64,000 bases of DNA from Montifringilla adamsi (Eukaryota > Chordata > Aves > Passeriformes > Passeridae): assembly GCA_017590115.1 (NCBI GenBank), contig JAGGNK010006559.1:11362162-11426161 (forward strand). Direction: 5' to 3'. The stretch's first letter is position 1. Each line of letters begins with the position of its first letter. The notes under the pieces are model-generated. The model had not been told where the DNA came from. It saw only the letters and a list, made by a program, of their open reading frames with translations, and did not search any database. Of the stretch, positions 63,455-64,000 are shown in pieces. The position numbers and the translations under genes were made by a program.

Positions 63455-64000
63455 GAATTTGTAAATGCAGAGACAATTTTAGTGAACAGGGTGACATCAG
63501 ACTGGGGACTGGTTGTTAGAGGGGTTTCACAGGGCTCCATGCTCAGCCCCACTCTCTTCAACATCTTCATAAATGACTTGGAGGCAAGACTGGAAGGGAC
63601 ACTAAGAAAGTTTGCTGGCAACACTAAATCTAGAGGATAGAGAGACCTTGAAGAGAGACCTTGGCAAATCAGAGGGCTGGGCAATCACCAAGGATATGAA
63701 GTTCAACAGGGGAAAATGCCCAATTCTTCACCTGGGACTGGACAATCTTGGTCTTGTGTATAGGGGAATGAGAGGCTGGAGAGTGGAAAGGGACCTGGGG
63801 GTCCTGGTTGATAGCAAATTGAAAATGAGTTAGCAGTGTCTTGGTAGCCAGGAGGGCCAAGTGTGTCCTGGGGGCATCAGGCAGAGAATCACCAGCCAGG
63901 CAAGGAGGGGGATTGTCCTGCTCTGCTCTGCACTGGGGCAGCCTCACCTTGAGTGCTAGGGGCAGTTTTGGTGCTACAATATAAAAAAAACCATTGAACT
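63455..64000 (+). mobile_element. CR1 LINE reverse-transcriptase fragment, open at the right edge
   Basis: The CR1 pol (ORF2) product is an endonuclease-reverse transcriptase for target-primed retrotransposition. Here the RT core is visible: GVSQGS (63521-63538, family GVPQGS), then LFNIFINDL, then KFAGN (63608-63622) where active copies have FADD at the catalytic site. The frame breaks near 63640 and continues in another frame at 63612-63833 with 'WAITKDMKFNRGKCPILHLG', matching the CR1 thumb region. Beyond that, 'cagcctcaccttgagtgcta' (63939-63958) and 'cagttttggtgctacaatat' are also CR1. With a lost catalytic aspartate pair and a frameshift it is non-functional. The 3' end lies beyond the window and the left boundary is approximate. 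Confidence 0.9.

Noticed and set aside
1..64000. CRISPR array, operon, phage or plasmid-type system
   Set aside because: No regularly spaced repeats, no dense coding and no ribosome-binding sites. CR1 and LTR content marks this as vertebrate nuclear DNA.

Overview
The window is vertebrate nuclear DNA, most likely from a bird and plausibly a songbird. It is AT-rich and shows no protein-coding gene that I can support. No reading frame exceeds about 140 codons; the longest ones are low-complexity G/T or A tracts or lie inside retroelements. I see no rRNA, tRNA, CRISPR array or bacterial-type signal. It reads as an intergenic desert or the interior of very long introns. The avian assignment rests on about a dozen CR1 LINE fragments, mostly 5'-truncated 3' ends, and on avian-type endogenous retrovirus LTRs. 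All repeat names come from memory of the families; no library search was run.

Layout. 1-5040 has one diverged ERVL-like LTR (1611-2183) followed at once by two perfect hairpins. 5041-6840 is a cluster of CR1 pieces in both orientations, with another CR1 tail at 8445-8640. 10172-10261 is a long interrupted T tract abutting an antisense AATAAA, and 10847-10980 is a minus-strand CR1 tail. A 17-base N gap sits in a TA repeat at 13748-13764. The best-defined element is a solo LTR at 16264-16922 on the minus strand, with TG...CA ends and identical 6-bp flanking repeats GTAAAT. 19608-22712 carries two more CR1 tails and an ancient CR1-type fragment. 23680-24477 looks like ERV/LTR material.

28831-49937 is almost free of recognisable repeats. 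It contains one unexplained minus-strand reading frame (37644-37952), a predicted G-quadruplex (40448-40476), two short tandem duplications and one ancient CR1 scrap. Part of it (29750-31100) has the look of conserved non-coding DNA, which I cannot test here. 49938-50620 is a second, inverted copy of the LTR family at 1611. The last 13 kb holds a (GAAAAA)n array, a CR1 tail, a TATC-type microsatellite and a strand-asymmetric G/T tract. The window ends inside a decayed CR1 reverse-transcriptase region (63455-64000).

There is no gene network to describe. The content is layered retroelement decay in AT-rich sequence. I did not find a convincing undescribed biological system; the findings below are modest and testable.
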